A stretch of DNA of 64,000 nt from Streptococcus suis S735. Lineage in GTDB: Bacteria; Bacillota; Bacilli; Lactobacillales; Streptococcaceae. The notes beneath the pieces are model-generated. The model worked only from the letters and a program-made list of their open reading frames with translations, made no database searches and had not been told where the DNA came from. The stretch spans positions 868,001 through 932,000 of the forward strand of contig NC_018526.1 in NCBI RefSeq assembly GCF_000294495.1, written 5' to 3'. Position numbers and translations under genes: made by a program. Positions 1 through 10,751 of the stretch are shown piece after piece. How positions within the stretch are numbered: the stretch's first letter is position 1; each line of letters starts with the position of its first letter.

Positions 1-361
1 CCTCTTGGTAGATTGCTTCATGCTTGGACTTGGGGATTTTCTTGGAGTCGTTGAGGTAGCGGATTTTGCACCCTTTAGGCAAGATAACCGCCGCTGCCAC
101 CACAGGACCTGCTAGAGGTCCCCGGCCGACTTCGTCGATACCAGCGATGAACTCCACCCCATTTTCATAAAGGGATTTTTCGTAGAATAGCATAGCTTCT
201 AAGCGGGCATCTTCTACCGCTTCTTTTTCCAGCTCCTTACGGCGTTTCTTGATAGCAGCCTGGACCCCTGCTCGCTCATCCTGAGCCAGTTGGTCCCAGA
301 CTGGACTGTCCAGACTGTCTACCTGGGCCAGCAGAGCTGTCACTTCCTTAATCGTTGCCAT
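1..361 (-). CDS. rnhB: Ribonuclease HII, N-terminal part (runs off the window edge)
   Basis: RNase HII cleaves the RNA strand of RNA-DNA hybrids and removes misincorporated ribonucleotides. The 120 visible codons read from an ATG at 361. After about 70 mostly charged helical residues comes the family signature [13 protein letters not shown], which holds the first metal-binding Asp and Glu, and then a DSKK motif. The C-terminal catalytic residues lie outside the window. The start codon overlaps the end of the upstream GTPase gene by 14 bases, so the two are probably one operon with coupled translation. Only the missing 3' part keeps this from being certain. Confidence 0.93.
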   Translation of the reverse strand, partial: MATIKEVTALLAQVDSLDSPVWDQLAQDERAGVQAAIKKRRKELEKEAVEDARLEAMLFYEKSLYENGVEFIAGIDEVGRGPLAGPVVAAAVILPKGCKIRYLNDSKKIPKSKHEAIYQE

Positions 362-1199
362 CTAAGTCACTCACCCTGTCTAATGTATAAGTACCCAAGC
401 GACCGTCCCGAACGTCCTTGACAAAGAGGTTGTAAAAACGGTCATAATCATCACGAAAGCCCAATTTCTTGGTCCAGTCCATGATGAGTTCAGGTGTTTC
501 CTGCTCCAAATCCATCCCCTTAAATCGCTCTTGTAGACGTTCTGGGTAGTTGGCTTTGAAGTAGTCCAAACCAAAAATAGTCACTTCATCCATAGGCAAG
601 AGCTGATCCTTAATGGCTCCTGTCAGAGCCAACTTAAGTCCAACTTCCTGGTCCTCAAATTTAGGCCAGAGTATCCCAGGTGTATCAAGGATTTCAAGGT
701 CCTTGTTGGATTTGAGCCACTGTTGGCCCTTCGTCACACCTGGTTTGTTGCCAACAACGGCGATTTTCTTACCAGCCAGACGGTTCATGAGGGTGGATTT
801 TCCAGCGTTTGGAATACCGATGATCATGGTCCGCAAGGTTTCTTTTTGAATACCTCTCTCGCGGAGGCGTTCAATCTTGTCTTTCATCAGACCCTTGGCT
901 GCGTCGGTCACCTTTTTCACCGTCGCTTGCTCTTTTGAGTTGATGGCAAGGGTACGGATGCCTTGACCTTCAAAGTAGCTCTGCCATTCTTTGGTACGAA
1001 CAGGGTCTGCTAAGTCGACCTTGTTGAGAATCATGAGCTTGGGCTTGTCTCCGACAATCTTGGTCAACATGGGGTTTTGGCTGGATAGGGGCAGACGGGC
1101 ATCGACCAAAATGGTCACGAAATCAACGTGCTTGATGTTCTCCTGCACCTGCCTGCGAGCTTTTGACATGTGGCCCGGAAACCATTGAATAATTGCCAT
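348..1199 (-). CDS. rbgA: Ribosome biogenesis GTPase RbgA/YlqF
   Basis: This is a circularly permuted GTPase needed for late assembly of the 50S ribosomal subunit. The motifs appear in permuted order: G4 NKVD at residues 59-62 comes before G1 GIPNAGKST at 128-136, a G2 threonine near 156 and G3 DTPG at 172-175. The N-terminal WFPGHM is typical of the YlqF group. The length of 283 residues is normal. The ATG at 1199 has a strong ribosome binding site (AGGAGG) just upstream. It leads an operon with rnhB. Confidence 0.96.
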   Translation of the reverse strand: MAIIQWFPGHMSKARRQVQENIKHVDFVTILVDARLPLSSQNPMLTKIVGDKPKLMILNKVDLADPVRTKEWQSYFEGQGIRTLAINSKEQATVKKVTDAAKGLMKDKIERLRERGIQKETLRTMIIGIPNAGKSTLMNRLAGKKIAVVGNKPGVTKGQQWLKSNKDLEILDTPGILWPKFEDQEVGLKLALTGAIKDQLLPMDEVTIFGLDYFKANYPERLQERFKGMDLEQETPELIMDWTKKLGFRDDYDRFYNLFVKDVRDGRLGTYTLDRVSDLDGND

Positions 1200-1224
1200 G
1201 GGGTCCTCCTAAATATGATTCATT

Positions 1225-1256
1225 GAAAAAAGCCGTAAAAACGGCTTGTTTTTTTA
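1225..1256. terminator. Bidirectional hairpin terminator
   Basis: The stem AGCCGT (1231-1236), loop AAAA and ACGGCT (1241-1246) have an A-run on the left and a T-run on the right. It can therefore stop transcription in either direction. On the minus strand it would end transcripts of the cysteine-cluster gene before rbgA. Confidence 0.85.
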
Positions 1257-1298
1257 TTATTATAGCAGAAAATCAATATTTTGTCTTACTTGTTCCTC

Positions 1299-1787
1299 TT
1301 AAATTCTCTCCCGTAACTTTTCGACAAAGAGATAGGCTGCGGGACAAATCAGAGTATTTTTTATTGTTAAATTGTTGATTTGATAAATCTTCTTGCGGTC
1401 AGTATGTGGAAATTCTCGACAGGCTTTGGGACGAGCATCATAGATACTACATAGATTATCGCCTCCAAGGAAGGGACAGGGCATGGATTGAAATACCTTA
1501 TCTCCGTCCTCATCCATACGCAAATACATATCCTCAAAAACTGGAAGTTTCATGCGCAAATGCTTGGCAATTCGGGTAATATCTGCTTCTGTAAAGAGTG
1601 GTCCCAATGTTTTACAACAGTTGGCACACTCTGTACAGTCGATTTCAGAAAATACTTCGGCATGAATATCTTGAACAATTCTATCCAAATTTTTAGGTGT
1701 TTTCTTCTTCAAATTTGCTAGAAATTTTCGATGTTCTCCTTGCTTCTGCTGGGCCAATTGCTTGTATCTTTCAATGTCGACGGTCAT
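1299..1787 (-). CDS. YkgJ-family cysteine-cluster protein
   Basis: This 162-residue protein carries the C-x2-C-x2-CC cluster of the YkgJ/UPF0153 family (Cys 51, 54, 57, 58). More cysteines follow in CPFLGGDNLC and in RPKACREFP. The pattern suggests a bound metal or iron-sulphur centre. The biochemical role of the family is not settled. A longer reading frame opens at 1820, but the ATG at 1787 is preferred because AAAAGGAGAG lies just before it. It follows the Maf-type gene with a 51-base gap, so co-transcription is likely. Confidence 0.85.
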   Translation of the reverse strand: MTVDIERYKQLAQQKQGEHRKFLANLKKKTPKNLDRIVQDIHAEVFSEIDCTECANCCKTLGPLFTEADITRIAKHLRMKLPVFEDMYLRMDEDGDKVFQSMPCPFLGGDNLCSIYDARPKACREFPHTDRKKIYQINNLTIKNTLICPAAYLFVEKLRERI

Positions 1788-1838
1788 AATCTCTCCTTTT
1801 CGTCCACTATTATACCACAAACGAATGGTTAAGCTCTG

Positions 1839-2486
1839 CTAATTTTCAAAACCTTCTTCAGAAAAAATCCTGCAGGAAACTTCTGCTACAGGTAGACCAA
1901 TAATGGTGTGAATATCCCCAGAAATACCTGCTACAAAGCGTGGATCCAGCTCCTGAATACCATAGGCACCTGCCTTGTCGAGTGGCTGCTTTTCACGGAT
2001 ATATGATTGAATAACCTCTTCAAGGGCTGGATAATAGTCGACAAAATCAATCTGTGCAACCGTATAAAAAACATCCAGTGAGTGTCTTGTCCGTAGGCAG
2101 ACAGATGTAACAACGTGATGACTCTTTCCAAAATAGGAACGTAACATGGTTTCAGCTTCTGTCAAATCTTGAGGCTTGTTAAAAATTTGCCCATCTGACA
2201 CTACGATTGTATCCGCAGAAATGTAGAGATGACCAGTTACCAAATCCATGTCCGATTTGGCTTTGGAAATTTCACAACAGGTTTTTGCAGCTCGAGTGAG
2301 AAAATCATCTGTAGCGAATTGTTTCATAAAATGTTCTTCGATACCACGCTCATCCACTTCAACTGATGCGATTTGTGGTTGTAAAAATCCCAATAATTGT
2401 TTACGACGTGGGGAGTTGCTAAGCAGAACGTAAGAACTAATCTGCTCACAATCCCCCTCTTTTTGATATTGAAATACAGTTTGCAT
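1839..2486 (-). CDS. Maf-family nucleoside triphosphate pyrophosphatase
   Basis: Maf proteins hydrolyse non-canonical or modified nucleoside triphosphates to monophosphates and are linked to cell division arrest. Visible motifs are SNSPRR at residues 23-28, the phosphate-binding start of the fold, ADTIV at 91-95, and the late GAYGIQ...FVAGISGD...IIGLP block. The protein is 215 residues, slightly longer than the usual 185-200, with extra N-terminal residues before SNSPRR. The ATG at 2486 is chosen over the upstream in-frame start because GGAGG precedes it. Which Maf subfamily it belongs to cannot be told here. Confidence 0.88.
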   Translation of the reverse strand: MQTVFQYQKEGDCEQISSYVLLSNSPRRKQLLGFLQPQIASVEVDERGIEEHFMKQFATDDFLTRAAKTCCEISKAKSDMDLVTGHLYISADTIVVSDGQIFNKPQDLTEAETMLRSYFGKSHHVVTSVCLRTRHSLDVFYTVAQIDFVDYYPALEEVIQSYIREKQPLDKAGAYGIQELDPRFVAGISGDIHTIIGLPVAEVSCRIFSEEGFEN

Positions 2487-2500
2487 GTTTCCTCCAGTCA

Positions 2501-2526
2501 AAAACAGAGTCCGAAGACCCTGTTTT
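2501..2526 (-). terminator. Stem-loop terminator after the nucleotidase gene
   Basis: AAAACAG and CTGTTTT pair, followed inward by GTC/GAC around a CGAA loop (its complement TTCG on the transcribed strand). A short T-run follows on the minus strand. It lies between the nucleotidase stop and the Maf-type gene, so read-through may be partial. Confidence 0.65.
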
Positions 2527-2537
2527 CAGATGATTGA

Positions 2538-4712
2538 TTAATTTTCTTTTCTACGACCTACTGCCACGGCCAGTCCTGCAAGACCTAAACCAAACAGGCT
2601 GAGCGTCAGATTCATCTGATCACCAGTATTTGGCAAGACTCCTGCTTTTGTAGTTTTTGCTGGACTTGCTACTTCTGTTTTTTTATCTCCTACTTTCGGA
2701 GAATCAACTGGGGCCTTCTTGTCCGTTGCTGAAGTATTTTGTACTTGATTAGATGGTGAATCCGTATTTTCGGCTGGAACAGTTTCTGGATTTGAGGCTG
2801 GATTTTCTGGATCAGTATCCAATAAAATTTCGATAAAGTCTGGGTAGCCATCTTCATCCGTATCAATGCTTGAATTTACAGGAATGATACGTGAATATGG
2901 GTTGACAACCTCATAAGCTGATAAGTCAGCTGTCTTTAGGTATTCAGCAAAGACGCTGTCCATTGAAGGACCTTCTTCACGTGCTCCGCCAAGCATTGTG
3001 TAGCCATCACCACCAGCAGCAAGGAAGTCATTTGTTGCTAAATAGTACGTTTTTTCAAGATCCAAGGCGTCATATTCGCCAGTCTCTGGATTAAGAATAC
3101 CGATAAGAAGAACACGTTCTTCTACAGGAAGAGTTGGATCGTAGAATACATTTGCTCCTGAAATGTGTAGGAATCCACCACTAGCTTCAAAGAGCGGCAT
3201 GCCATTTTCATCTAAAAGCATCTCGCCAGTTTCTGGATTCACTTGCAATGTAGATGATAAAGACTTGGTAAACATATCATAAATTTGCTGACCAGTCACA
3301 GTGATTTGAGAAACAATGTTACCAAATGGCAAGACTGCAATAATATCACCTTTTGTAACAGGCTGATCTTTAGCAATTGTTGCACGTAGACCACCACCGT
3401 TAGTCACAGCAAGGCTAGTTTTGTTTGAAAATCCTGTTTGACCATAAGCATAGATCGCATCCGTCACTGCATTCCCCAAGTTGGTTTCGCGAACACGCAC
3501 GTTTGAGCGGTCTCCGTTTAATTCCACTGGGTTATTTTCAATAACTACTTGAGCATTTTCAGCTTCATATTTTGCTTTAATTTCATCAACCAAGGCTGCG
3601 ATTTTAGCATTTGGCGTCACATTTTTAGTATCCGCAGCAGAAATCAAGCTAGCTTCACCCAATAATTTATCGGATTTCAAGGTTACTTTACCGATATTGT
3701 TCAAGTAAGAGCCTGTTTGATTATAAGTAACGTTATCTCCATAGGTAGTCGCTTCTACCGTGTGGGAATGACCGTCGATAACAATAACACGTTTACCAGC
3801 TAATTTACTATTTTTAGAAAGTGCTTCAGCAAGAGTTGAACCTCTCCATTCAACAGGCGTTGTAGAATCGACACCTAGGTGAGCTAGAATGATATAGTTC
3901 TTGTAAACACGATTATCTGCTAGAGCGCGCGCTTCCACTTCGTCAATCACTTTATTGACTTCTGTGACTGGGTCGGTAAATGTTACTCCCTCAACATTTT
4001 TCGGATGGGTTTTTGTAGCAGTTTCAGGTGTTGTTACACCGATAACTACAAATTCATCGCCTACAACAGTTGGAGTTTTATCGACAATAGTTGAAGCTTC
4101 AAAAACACGAGCACCATTAACGTAAGTGTTAGCACTCAATAGCGGGAAGTTCAAGGTTTCCTTGTACTTGATTGCTTGATCCATCCCAAAGTCAAATTCA
4201 TGGTTACCAACAGCCATTGCATCATAGCCGACTTGGTTCATGATATTGGCGCGGTCTTCACCTTTTGTAGAGTTGGAAATTGGAAGTCCTTGGAAGGCAT
4301 CACCAGCATCTACTACAATTGTATTTTCTACTTTGGCACGTTCTTCTTCAATGACTGCCGCAGCCTTAGCGTCACCGATGACATTCTTTTCTTCAAGAAT
4401 GCGACCGTGAACGTCGTTTGTGTGGATAATGACTGCCTCTACTGTTTCTTCCGCAGCAGGGACAACAGTTTCCTCCGTTGCTACGTTTTCAACTGACGTT
4501 GCTGGTACCGTAGCAGTTGCATCAGTCGTTGCTGGTACCGTAGCAGTTGCATCAGTCGTTGCTGGTACCGTAGCAGTTGCATCAGTCGTTGCTGGCTGAT
4601 TGGTTGTGGTAGCTGCAGTCGTTGTCTCAGCAGCTTGTACTTGTTGAGCTAAAACAAATGGCGCCAACAAGAGTGTGGACATTACAGGCAACAAGATTTT
4701 TTTCTTTTTCAT
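2538..4712 (-). CDS. Cell-wall-anchored 5'-nucleotidase (adenosine-synthase type)
   Basis: This is a 724-residue secreted metallophosphoesterase. It has a signal peptide (residues 1-28, ending near VQA), then three exact TTDATATVPA repeats (about 42-71). The metallophosphatase domain starts at HTNDVHG (97-103) and includes GNHEFD and the DGHSH motif. The 5'-nucleotidase C-terminal domain has TNGGGLRA. A calcium-binding-like DTDEDGYPD segment and an LPNTG sorting signal (693-697) with membrane helix and RRKEN tail follow. Related streptococcal enzymes make adenosine from extracellular AMP and help evade phagocytes; that role is inferred here. The ATG at 4712 has AAAGG upstream. The gene stands between its own terminator and an A/T-rich promoter region. 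Confidence 0.93.
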   Translation of the reverse strand: MKKKKILLPVMSTLLLAPFVLAQQVQAAETTTAATTTNQPATTDATATVPATTDATATVPATTDATATVPATSVENVATEETVVPAAEETVEAVIIHTNDVHGRILEEKNVIGDAKAAAVIEEERAKVENTIVVDAGDAFQGLPISNSTKGEDRANIMNQVGYDAMAVGNHEFDFGMDQAIKYKETLNFPLLSANTYVNGARVFEASTIVDKTPTVVGDEFVVIGVTTPETATKTHPKNVEGVTFTDPVTEVNKVIDEVEARALADNRVYKNYIILAHLGVDSTTPVEWRGSTLAEALSKNSKLAGKRVIVIDGHSHTVEATTYGDNVTYNQTGSYLNNIGKVTLKSDKLLGEASLISAADTKNVTPNAKIAALVDEIKAKYEAENAQVVIENNPVELNGDRSNVRVRETNLGNAVTDAIYAYGQTGFSNKTSLAVTNGGGLRATIAKDQPVTKGDIIAVLPFGNIVSQITVTGQQIYDMFTKSLSSTLQVNPETGEMLLDENGMPLFEASGGFLHISGANVFYDPTLPVEERVLLIGILNPETGEYDALDLEKTYYLATNDFLAAGGDGYTMLGGAREEGPSMDSVFAEYLKTADLSAYEVVNPYSRIIPVNSSIDTDEDGYPDFIEILLDTDPENPASNPETVPAENTDSPSNQVQNTSATDKKAPVDSPKVGDKKTEVASPAKTTKAGVLPNTGDQMNLTLSLFGLGLAGLAVAVGRRKEN
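4501..4590. repeat. Three exact 30-bp tandem repeats inside the nucleotidase gene
   Basis: The 30-base unit beginning GCTGGTACCGTAGCAGTTGC occurs three times in a row without a mismatch. It encodes a ten-residue unit in the linker after the signal peptide. The units keep the frame, so copy number could change without breaking the protein. Confidence 0.97.
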
Positions 4713-4842
4713 AAATAGACCTTTCTTCGGCATTTTTTATATCTCTATTATACACTTTTTATCAAAAAACAAAAACATTAAAATCGCTTACATGTTAAAA
4801 AGGTTCGAAATAAGCGAATTAGCTATCTAATCCGCTCATTTC

Positions 4843-6114
4843 CTATTTACCAAATACTATTTGTCCATTTGCAATGGTGTAAAGGACCTGTCCTTTCAGA
4901 CTATCACCAACAAACGGAGAATTTGCAGACTTCGAGGCAAAATCCGCTGTGACCAACCGATTTGCATTTGGGTCAAAAATAACAAGATCGGCTGGGCCAT
5001 TTTCAGCAAGATAGCCAGCATCAAGACCATAGAGCTTGGCTGGATTAATGGTCATTTTCTCCAACAATTGTACGAGTGTCAGATGCCCTTCTTCCACCAG
5101 ATGCGTCAAACCAAGTGAAAGCGAAGTTTCCAAGCCTGTCATTCCTGAAGGAGCTTGCGTAAGGTCCTCTACATTTTTCTCATCTGGGTGATGAGGTGCA
5201 TGGTCCGTCGCAATGACAGAGATAACACCAGATTTCAACCCATCAATCACAGCCAAGCGATCACTTTCTAATCGTAGTGGCGGATTCATTTTAGCATTGG
5301 CACCTTTTGTTAGAAGTAATTCTTCTGTTCGTGAAAAATGTTGGGGTGCTACTTCTGCCGTGACGTTTGCTCCGAGACCTTGAACAAATTCAACCACCTT
5401 GACCGACTCGGCTTTGGATAGATGCTGGATATGAACACGCGCACCCGTTTCATAGGCAATCATGACATCGCGAGCGACCATACTGTATTCTGCTACGCCT
5501 GTTGCTCCACAAACATGAAAATGTTTTTCAGCTACTTGCTCGTTGAGTCCCAAGACACCATTCAGGTCAGGGTCTTCTTCATGCAGACTGATGAGACAGC
5601 CCTGCTCTTTGGCTAATTTCATAGCTTTTCTAACCACGCCAGCATTTGTCAAAGGAATACCATCGTCCGAAAAGGCCACCGCTCCAGCTTCTAGCAAAGC
5701 AGGAAAATCGGTCAGATTTTGCCCATCGAAATGATCTGTAATGGTTGCCACACTATAAATATGGATGGCTTCTTTTTTAGCAGAATCCAATACTTCTTTT
5801 AAGGTTTCAATATTTGAAATCGTCGGACTAGTGTTAGCCATCATGACAACAGAAGTAAAACCACCCGCTGCTGCAGAAAGAGCTCCTGTATGAATATCTT
5901 CTTTATGGGTCTGACCTGGCTCCCGAAAATGCACATGAACATCAACCAAACCAGGAGCAACGACTAATCCTGTCGCATCAATCACTTCTTGCTCAACATC
6001 TTCTGAAATCGACTCCGCAATCTTAACAATCTTACTTCCGTCCATCAAGATGTCGCAAACCTTGTCTAAACTGGATTGCGGATCCAATACTCGACCATTT
6101 TTCACTAATAACAT
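4843..6114 (-). CDS. pyrC: Dihydroorotase
   Basis: Dihydroorotase closes carbamoyl-aspartate to dihydroorotate in pyrimidine synthesis. The 423-residue protein is a class I amidohydrolase. [10 protein letters not shown] (58-67) supplies metal-binding histidines, and ATDHAPHH near 303 supplies the catalytic Asp region. It lies downstream of ung and the glycosyltransferase on the same strand, only 39 bases after ung, so it may be co-transcribed with them. No PyrR site was found directly upstream of this gene. Confidence 0.96.
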   Translation of the reverse strand: MLLVKNGRVLDPQSSLDKVCDILMDGSKIVKIAESISEDVEQEVIDATGLVVAPGLVDVHVHFREPGQTHKEDIHTGALSAAAGGFTSVVMMANTSPTISNIETLKEVLDSAKKEAIHIYSVATITDHFDGQNLTDFPALLEAGAVAFSDDGIPLTNAGVVRKAMKLAKEQGCLISLHEEDPDLNGVLGLNEQVAEKHFHVCGATGVAEYSMVARDVMIAYETGARVHIQHLSKAESVKVVEFVQGLGANVTAEVAPQHFSRTEELLLTKGANAKMNPPLRLESDRLAVIDGLKSGVISVIATDHAPHHPDEKNVEDLTQAPSGMTGLETSLSLGLTHLVEEGHLTLVQLLEKMTINPAKLYGLDAGYLAENGPADLVIFDPNANRLVTADFASKSANSPFVGDSLKGQVLYTIANGQIVFGK

Positions 6115-6153
6115 TCATATTCTCCTTTGTAGTACCAAAGCCATTACCATCTA

Positions 6154-6807
6154 CTATCGCAGCCAATCAATTCCTGTTCTGCCTTGTGAAGTCAAGTAGG
6201 CATTTGCTTGTGAGAAGGGCTTGCTTCCGAAGAAACCTCGATAGGCTGAAAGAGGGCTTGGATGAGCAGATTCGATAACCAGATGTTTTGGATTGGTTAT
6301 CAACGCCTTTTTCTTGCGAGCATAAGCACCCCAAAGAATATAGACAACAGGCTGGTCTAAGCTATTGACCACCTTAATAACAGCGTCCGTAAAAGGCTCC
6401 CAGATTTGCCCTGCATGTCCATTTGCCTGACCTGCTGGAACAGTTAAACAAGCATTGAGCAAAAGCACACCTTGTTCCGCCCATGCTGTCAAATCATGAT
6501 CTTGTTTGACGCCAATATCATCCGTCAATTCTTTTAAAATGTTTTGAAGAGATGGCGGAGCTGGTACCGAGTTCGGAACAGAAAATGACAAGCCCTGTGC
6601 CTGACCAGGTCCGTGATAGGGATCCTGTCCCAAAATAACTACTTTAACCTCTTCCAAATCCGTTGTTTGAATGGCAGCAAATACCTTCTCACGAGGCGGA
6701 TAAATGGTTCCACCAGCATAAACATGATCTAAAAACTGATTAATTTTACCAAAATAATGCTCTGGCAACTGTGCCTTTATCAATTCGTGCCAAGCTGAAT
6801 GTTCCAT
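6154..6807 (-). CDS. ung: Uracil-DNA glycosylase
   Basis: The enzyme removes uracil from DNA, the first step of base excision repair. The 217-residue protein has the catalytic GQDPYH water-activating motif at 60-65 and the HPSPLS DNA-binding motif near residue 187. Length is typical of family 1 enzymes. It starts nine bases after the glycosyltransferase stop, so the two are one transcription unit with pyrC following. Confidence 0.97.
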   Translation of the reverse strand: MEHSAWHELIKAQLPEHYFGKINQFLDHVYAGGTIYPPREKVFAAIQTTDLEEVKVVILGQDPYHGPGQAQGLSFSVPNSVPAPPSLQNILKELTDDIGVKQDHDLTAWAEQGVLLLNACLTVPAGQANGHAGQIWEPFTDAVIKVVNSLDQPVVYILWGAYARKKKALITNPKHLVIESAHPSPLSAYRGFFGSKPFSQANAYLTSQGRTGIDWLR

Positions 6808-6816
6808 AAACTGCTC

Positions 6817-7743
6817 CTAGTTTGAACTTTTCTCTTTAACAATATAAATCGGACGTTTCTTCGTTTCCAAGAAAACTTTTGCCAAATATTTACCGAGAAT
6901 ACCAATGGTCATCAACTGCAGACCTCCCAAAAATAGGATGATACAAATAGTCGACGGCCAGCCAATTGTAGGATCTCCGAACACCAAGGTTTTGAAAACC
7001 ACAAAAACCATTAGAACTAGCGACAATAGGAAGGTGAAAAAACCTGTATAGGAGGCAATATTCAAAGGTGTATCTGAAAAATTGATGATTCCTTCAATAG
7101 AATAAGAAAGCAATTTCCAGAAAGACCAACTAGTTTCGCCAGCGACCCTCTCAACATTTTCATAGGGCAAGTATTCTGTTTCGAATCCTACCCAAGCAAA
7201 AATTCCTTTTGAAAAGCGATTGTATTCAGACACAGATAGAATGGCATCTACCATGTGACGACGCATGAGACGGAAATCACGGGCACCGTCTACTACCTCG
7301 ACCTGGCTGATTTTATTCATCAATTTGTAGAATAATTTTGCAAAAAAGCTACGAATCGGTGGTTCACCATCACGACTGACACGACGGGTTCCAACGCAAT
7401 CTAAATCTGGATTTCCATCCAACATAGCCTTCATTTCCATCAACATTTCAGGTGGATCTTGTAAATCAACATCCATGACTGTCACTAGCTCACCTTGCGC
7501 AGCTTGTAGACCTGCATAGAGAGCAGCTTCTTTCCCGAAATTCCTTGAAAAGGAAAGATAGCGAACAGCTCGGTCTTGACCAGACAATTGGCGTAAAACC
7601 GTTAATGTCCCATCCTTTGAACCATCATTGACAAAAATATACTCAAATTGTTCCCCCATCTCCTTACGAACTTTCTCCATAGCATCGTAAAAATAGGGAA
7701 TTGCCTCTTCTTCATTAAAACAAGGCACGATAACTGAAATCAT
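6817..7743 (-). CDS. Family 2 glycosyltransferase with two C-terminal membrane helices (GtrB/DPM-like)
   Basis: The 308-residue protein begins with a GT-A fold: ISVIVPCFNEEE, VNDGSKDGT (39-47) and the metal-binding DVDLQDPP (91-98). Two strongly hydrophobic stretches near 230-257 and 263-285 end the protein. This layout matches enzymes that move a sugar from a nucleotide donor to polyprenyl phosphate (GtrB, YkcC, Dpm1). The acceptor and product are unknown. The start has GAGGAG upstream, and a TATAAT box lies about 55 bases before it. ung and pyrC follow closely. Confidence 0.88.
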   Translation of the reverse strand: MISVIVPCFNEEEAIPYFYDAMEKVRKEMGEQFEYIFVNDGSKDGTLTVLRQLSGQDRAVRYLSFSRNFGKEAALYAGLQAAQGELVTVMDVDLQDPPEMLMEMKAMLDGNPDLDCVGTRRVSRDGEPPIRSFFAKLFYKLMNKISQVEVVDGARDFRLMRRHMVDAILSVSEYNRFSKGIFAWVGFETEYLPYENVERVAGETSWSFWKLLSYSIEGIINFSDTPLNIASYTGFFTFLLSLVLMVFVVFKTLVFGDPTIGWPSTICIILFLGGLQLMTIGILGKYLAKVFLETKKRPIYIVKEKSSN

Positions 7744-7851
7744 GTTCTTCTCCTCATACGGTCAATTATTGTATTCTCAAAATACGTTAGAGACTATTAT
7801 ACCATTTTACAGGATAAGTTCCCAGAAATCGTGCGTGGGCTCGTTTTAAAT

Positions 7852-8484
7852 CTAGTCTTCCTGCCAAGTTTCTTGATTTTGACGGAACTTTTTAAGCAGA
7901 TTCAAACCATCTGCATTGATATATCCCTGTACTTTTGCGACCTTGATTAACTCTGAATAATTGCTAAGCGTCACCAATTTCACGCCAGCATTATCAAAAT
8001 TACGATCTGCCTTTGGCAATTCATAGGTAAAGATTGCCACAACACCAATAACGTCAGCGCCTTCACGCTCAGCTGCTGCTACGGCATCTAGAACAGACCC
8101 TCCAGTAGAAATCAGGTCTTCAACGACAACCATTTTTTGTCCCTTGACGATGCGACCCTCTAATTGATTCCCTGCACCATGATCTTTTGGTTTGCTACGG
8201 ATATAAGCAAATGGCAAATTCATCCGATCTGCAATGATAGCACCATGAGGAATACCTGCTGTGGCAGTTCCGGCAATCACCTCAACCTCAGAAAATTCTT
8301 CTTCAATACGTTGGACAAAGCCATCTTCAATCAAATTTCGAGTTTCAGGATAAGATAGTGTAATACGATTATCTGTATAGATAGGGGATTTGATACCTGA
8401 TGCCCATGTAAATGGCTTTTCTAGACGCAGATGAACTGCCTTAATATCCAATAAGTGTGATGCGATTTCTGTTGCTAGTGTCAT
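7852..8484 (-). CDS. pyrE: Orotate phosphoribosyltransferase
   Basis: PyrE joins orotate and PRPP to give OMP and pyrophosphate. The 210-residue protein shows the PRPP-binding motif [13 protein letters not shown] (118-130) and a [10 protein letters not shown] segment. An open frame extends to 8565, but the ATG at 8484 is chosen because AAGGAGG lies just before it. It is the third gene of the pyrF unit, after the pyrophosphatase-like gene. The gap of about 137 bases before it holds a small GGTTCA/TGAACC hairpin without a T-run. Confidence 0.96.
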   Translation of the reverse strand: MTLATEIASHLLDIKAVHLRLEKPFTWASGIKSPIYTDNRITLSYPETRNLIEDGFVQRIEEEFSEVEVIAGTATAGIPHGAIIADRMNLPFAYIRSKPKDHGAGNQLEGRIVKGQKMVVVEDLISTGGSVLDAVAAAEREGADVIGVVAIFTYELPKADRNFDNAGVKLVTLSNYSELIKVAKVQGYINADGLNLLKKFRQNQETWQED

Positions 8485-8621
8485 AATAGACCTCCTTCTA
8501 AATGCGTACCATTCCAACATGACCATCCCGCCGAATAGCCTGTCACTCCTAAAGTACTGGTTCAATCTATGAACCCTACAAAAAACTATATTTATCCCTG
8601 TTGAATTCTTACAGACTTCTC

Positions 8622-8948
8622 CTAGTCCACCATTTCAATCCATGAATCAAAATACTGGTCAATAAAATTGGTTTTCTCTTTTATTTCTGTCACGGTAAGT
8701 TTTTCATCAAGACCTGTCAGAACCCATTTATCCTCGATATCATCTCTGCGATGTATAATCGCGACCAATTTCCCCTCGAAAGCTGTCAAGGGCTGCCGAA
8801 CAGCTTTGGAAATGATGTAAACATCTTGCTCTTCACCATCTCCAGCCAATAGATTTGGAACATAGCCGTAATTGATTGGATACTGGTTGCCAAATTTATC
8901 AATATACCCGAGAGGTCTATCGATTATAACCTGATAAATCTTATCCAC
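8622..8948 (-). CDS. Short inorganic-pyrophosphatase-like protein
   Basis: This 108-residue protein resembles the soluble family I pyrophosphatase core. IDRPLG near residue 9 and [10 protein letters not shown] near 23-32 match that family, as does GDGEEQDV, an altered form of the usual DGDPLDV metal motif. [11 protein letters not shown] resembles the second Asp-bearing motif. It is much shorter than normal family I enzymes (about 175). It overlaps the end of pyrF by eight bases and precedes pyrE, whose reaction releases pyrophosphate. Removing that product would pull the reaction forward; this is inference, and activity is unproven. Confidence 0.75.
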   Translation of the reverse strand: MDKIYQVIIDRPLGYIDKFGNQYPINYGYVPNLLAGDGEEQDVYIISKAVRQPLTAFEGKLVAIIHRRDDIEDKWVLTGLDEKLTVTEIKEKTNFIDQYFDSWIEMVD

Positions 8949-9636
8949 GATTCCACTCCTCTTTAATAGACAAATAGGTCTGGTAAGGATGTTCTGATTT
9001 TGTAATCGGGCGACCTACCACAATGTAATCACTACCGATTCGAGCAGCATCTGCTGGTGTCATAACTCGTTTCTGATCGCCTACTTCACCGCCAGTCGGA
9101 CGAATCCCTGGCGTCAGGCACACAAAATCAGAACTTGTAGCATCTTTAATCAAAGCCACCTCATGAGCTGAACAAACCACCCCATCAAGACCAGCTTCTT
9201 GTGCTCTTTGAGCATAATGAACAACTGCTTCCTGCAAACTAGTCTGTATATTCTGGTCCGTCCTCATCTGCTCTTCTGAGGTAGAGGTCAACTGAGTGAC
9301 CGCTATTAAAACAGCATCCTTACCCAATCCCCTTCGTGCTGCCCGCATCATCTCAACACCACCAGCAGCGTGAACGTTGGTCATATCCACACCGAGTTTT
9401 GCCAAGACTTTCATAGCAGACTCGACGGTATTAGGAATATCATGCAGTTTCAAATCTAGAAAAATACTGTGACCGCAGTCTTTCAAATAATTGATAATAC
9501 CTGGTCCCTCCGCATAATACAACTCCATTCCAACCTTTACATAGAGTTTCTCATCTGGTGGGAACTGTTCCAGAAAAGACTGAACTTCTTCTTTACCTGC
9601 AAAGTCAAGGGCAATAATTGGTCTTGTTTCTTTCAT
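8941..9636 (-). CDS. pyrF: Orotidine 5'-phosphate decarboxylase
   Basis: PyrF converts OMP to UMP. The 231-residue protein has the catalytic [10 protein letters not shown] block (61-70; Asp61, Lys63 and Asp66 form the charged network) and a C-terminal TPGIRP phosphate-binding loop. It is first in the pyrF / pyrophosphatase-like / pyrE unit. A PyrR attenuator lies in the leader. Confidence 0.97.
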   Translation of the reverse strand: MKETRPIIALDFAGKEEVQSFLEQFPPDEKLYVKVGMELYYAEGPGIINYLKDCGHSIFLDLKLHDIPNTVESAMKVLAKLGVDMTNVHAAGGVEMMRAARRGLGKDAVLIAVTQLTSTSEEQMRTDQNIQTSLQEAVVHYAQRAQEAGLDGVVCSAHEVALIKDATSSDFVCLTPGIRPTGGEVGDQKRVMTPADAARIGSDYIVVGRPITKSEHPYQTYLSIKEEWNRG

Positions 9637-9654
9637 AAAATCCTTTCATTTACA

Positions 9655-9768
9655 CAAAAATCCCTGCCAAATCGGTCAGGGATGTGCACGAATTCAGCTT
9701 GAAAATCACCTTTCAAGCATATTACATGACACCTTCCTAGCCTCTCTGGACTTAGTTAAAGGAGATAT
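9655..9768 (-). promoter_or_regulatory. PyrR-responsive transcription attenuator before pyrF
   Basis: On the minus strand the leader holds AGTCCAGAGAGGCT (9739-9752), which matches the PyrR-binding loop of Gram-positive pyr operons. A GCTTGAAA/TTTCAAGC hairpin (9697-9718) and a terminator follow. The terminator stem is ATCCCTG (9660-9666) with CAGGGAT (9677-9683), followed by a T-run. With UMP or UTP present, PyrR would bind and favour termination. Confidence 0.9.
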
Positions 9769-9800
9769 TTTCTTTATATTACTCTTTTATTTTACCTTTG

Positions 9801-10751
<951 letters not shown>

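Noticed and set aside
8485..8621. A further small gene between pyrE and the pyrophosphatase-like gene
   Set aside because: The open frame is only an upstream extension of pyrE; the strong ribosome binding site fixes the pyrE start at 8484.
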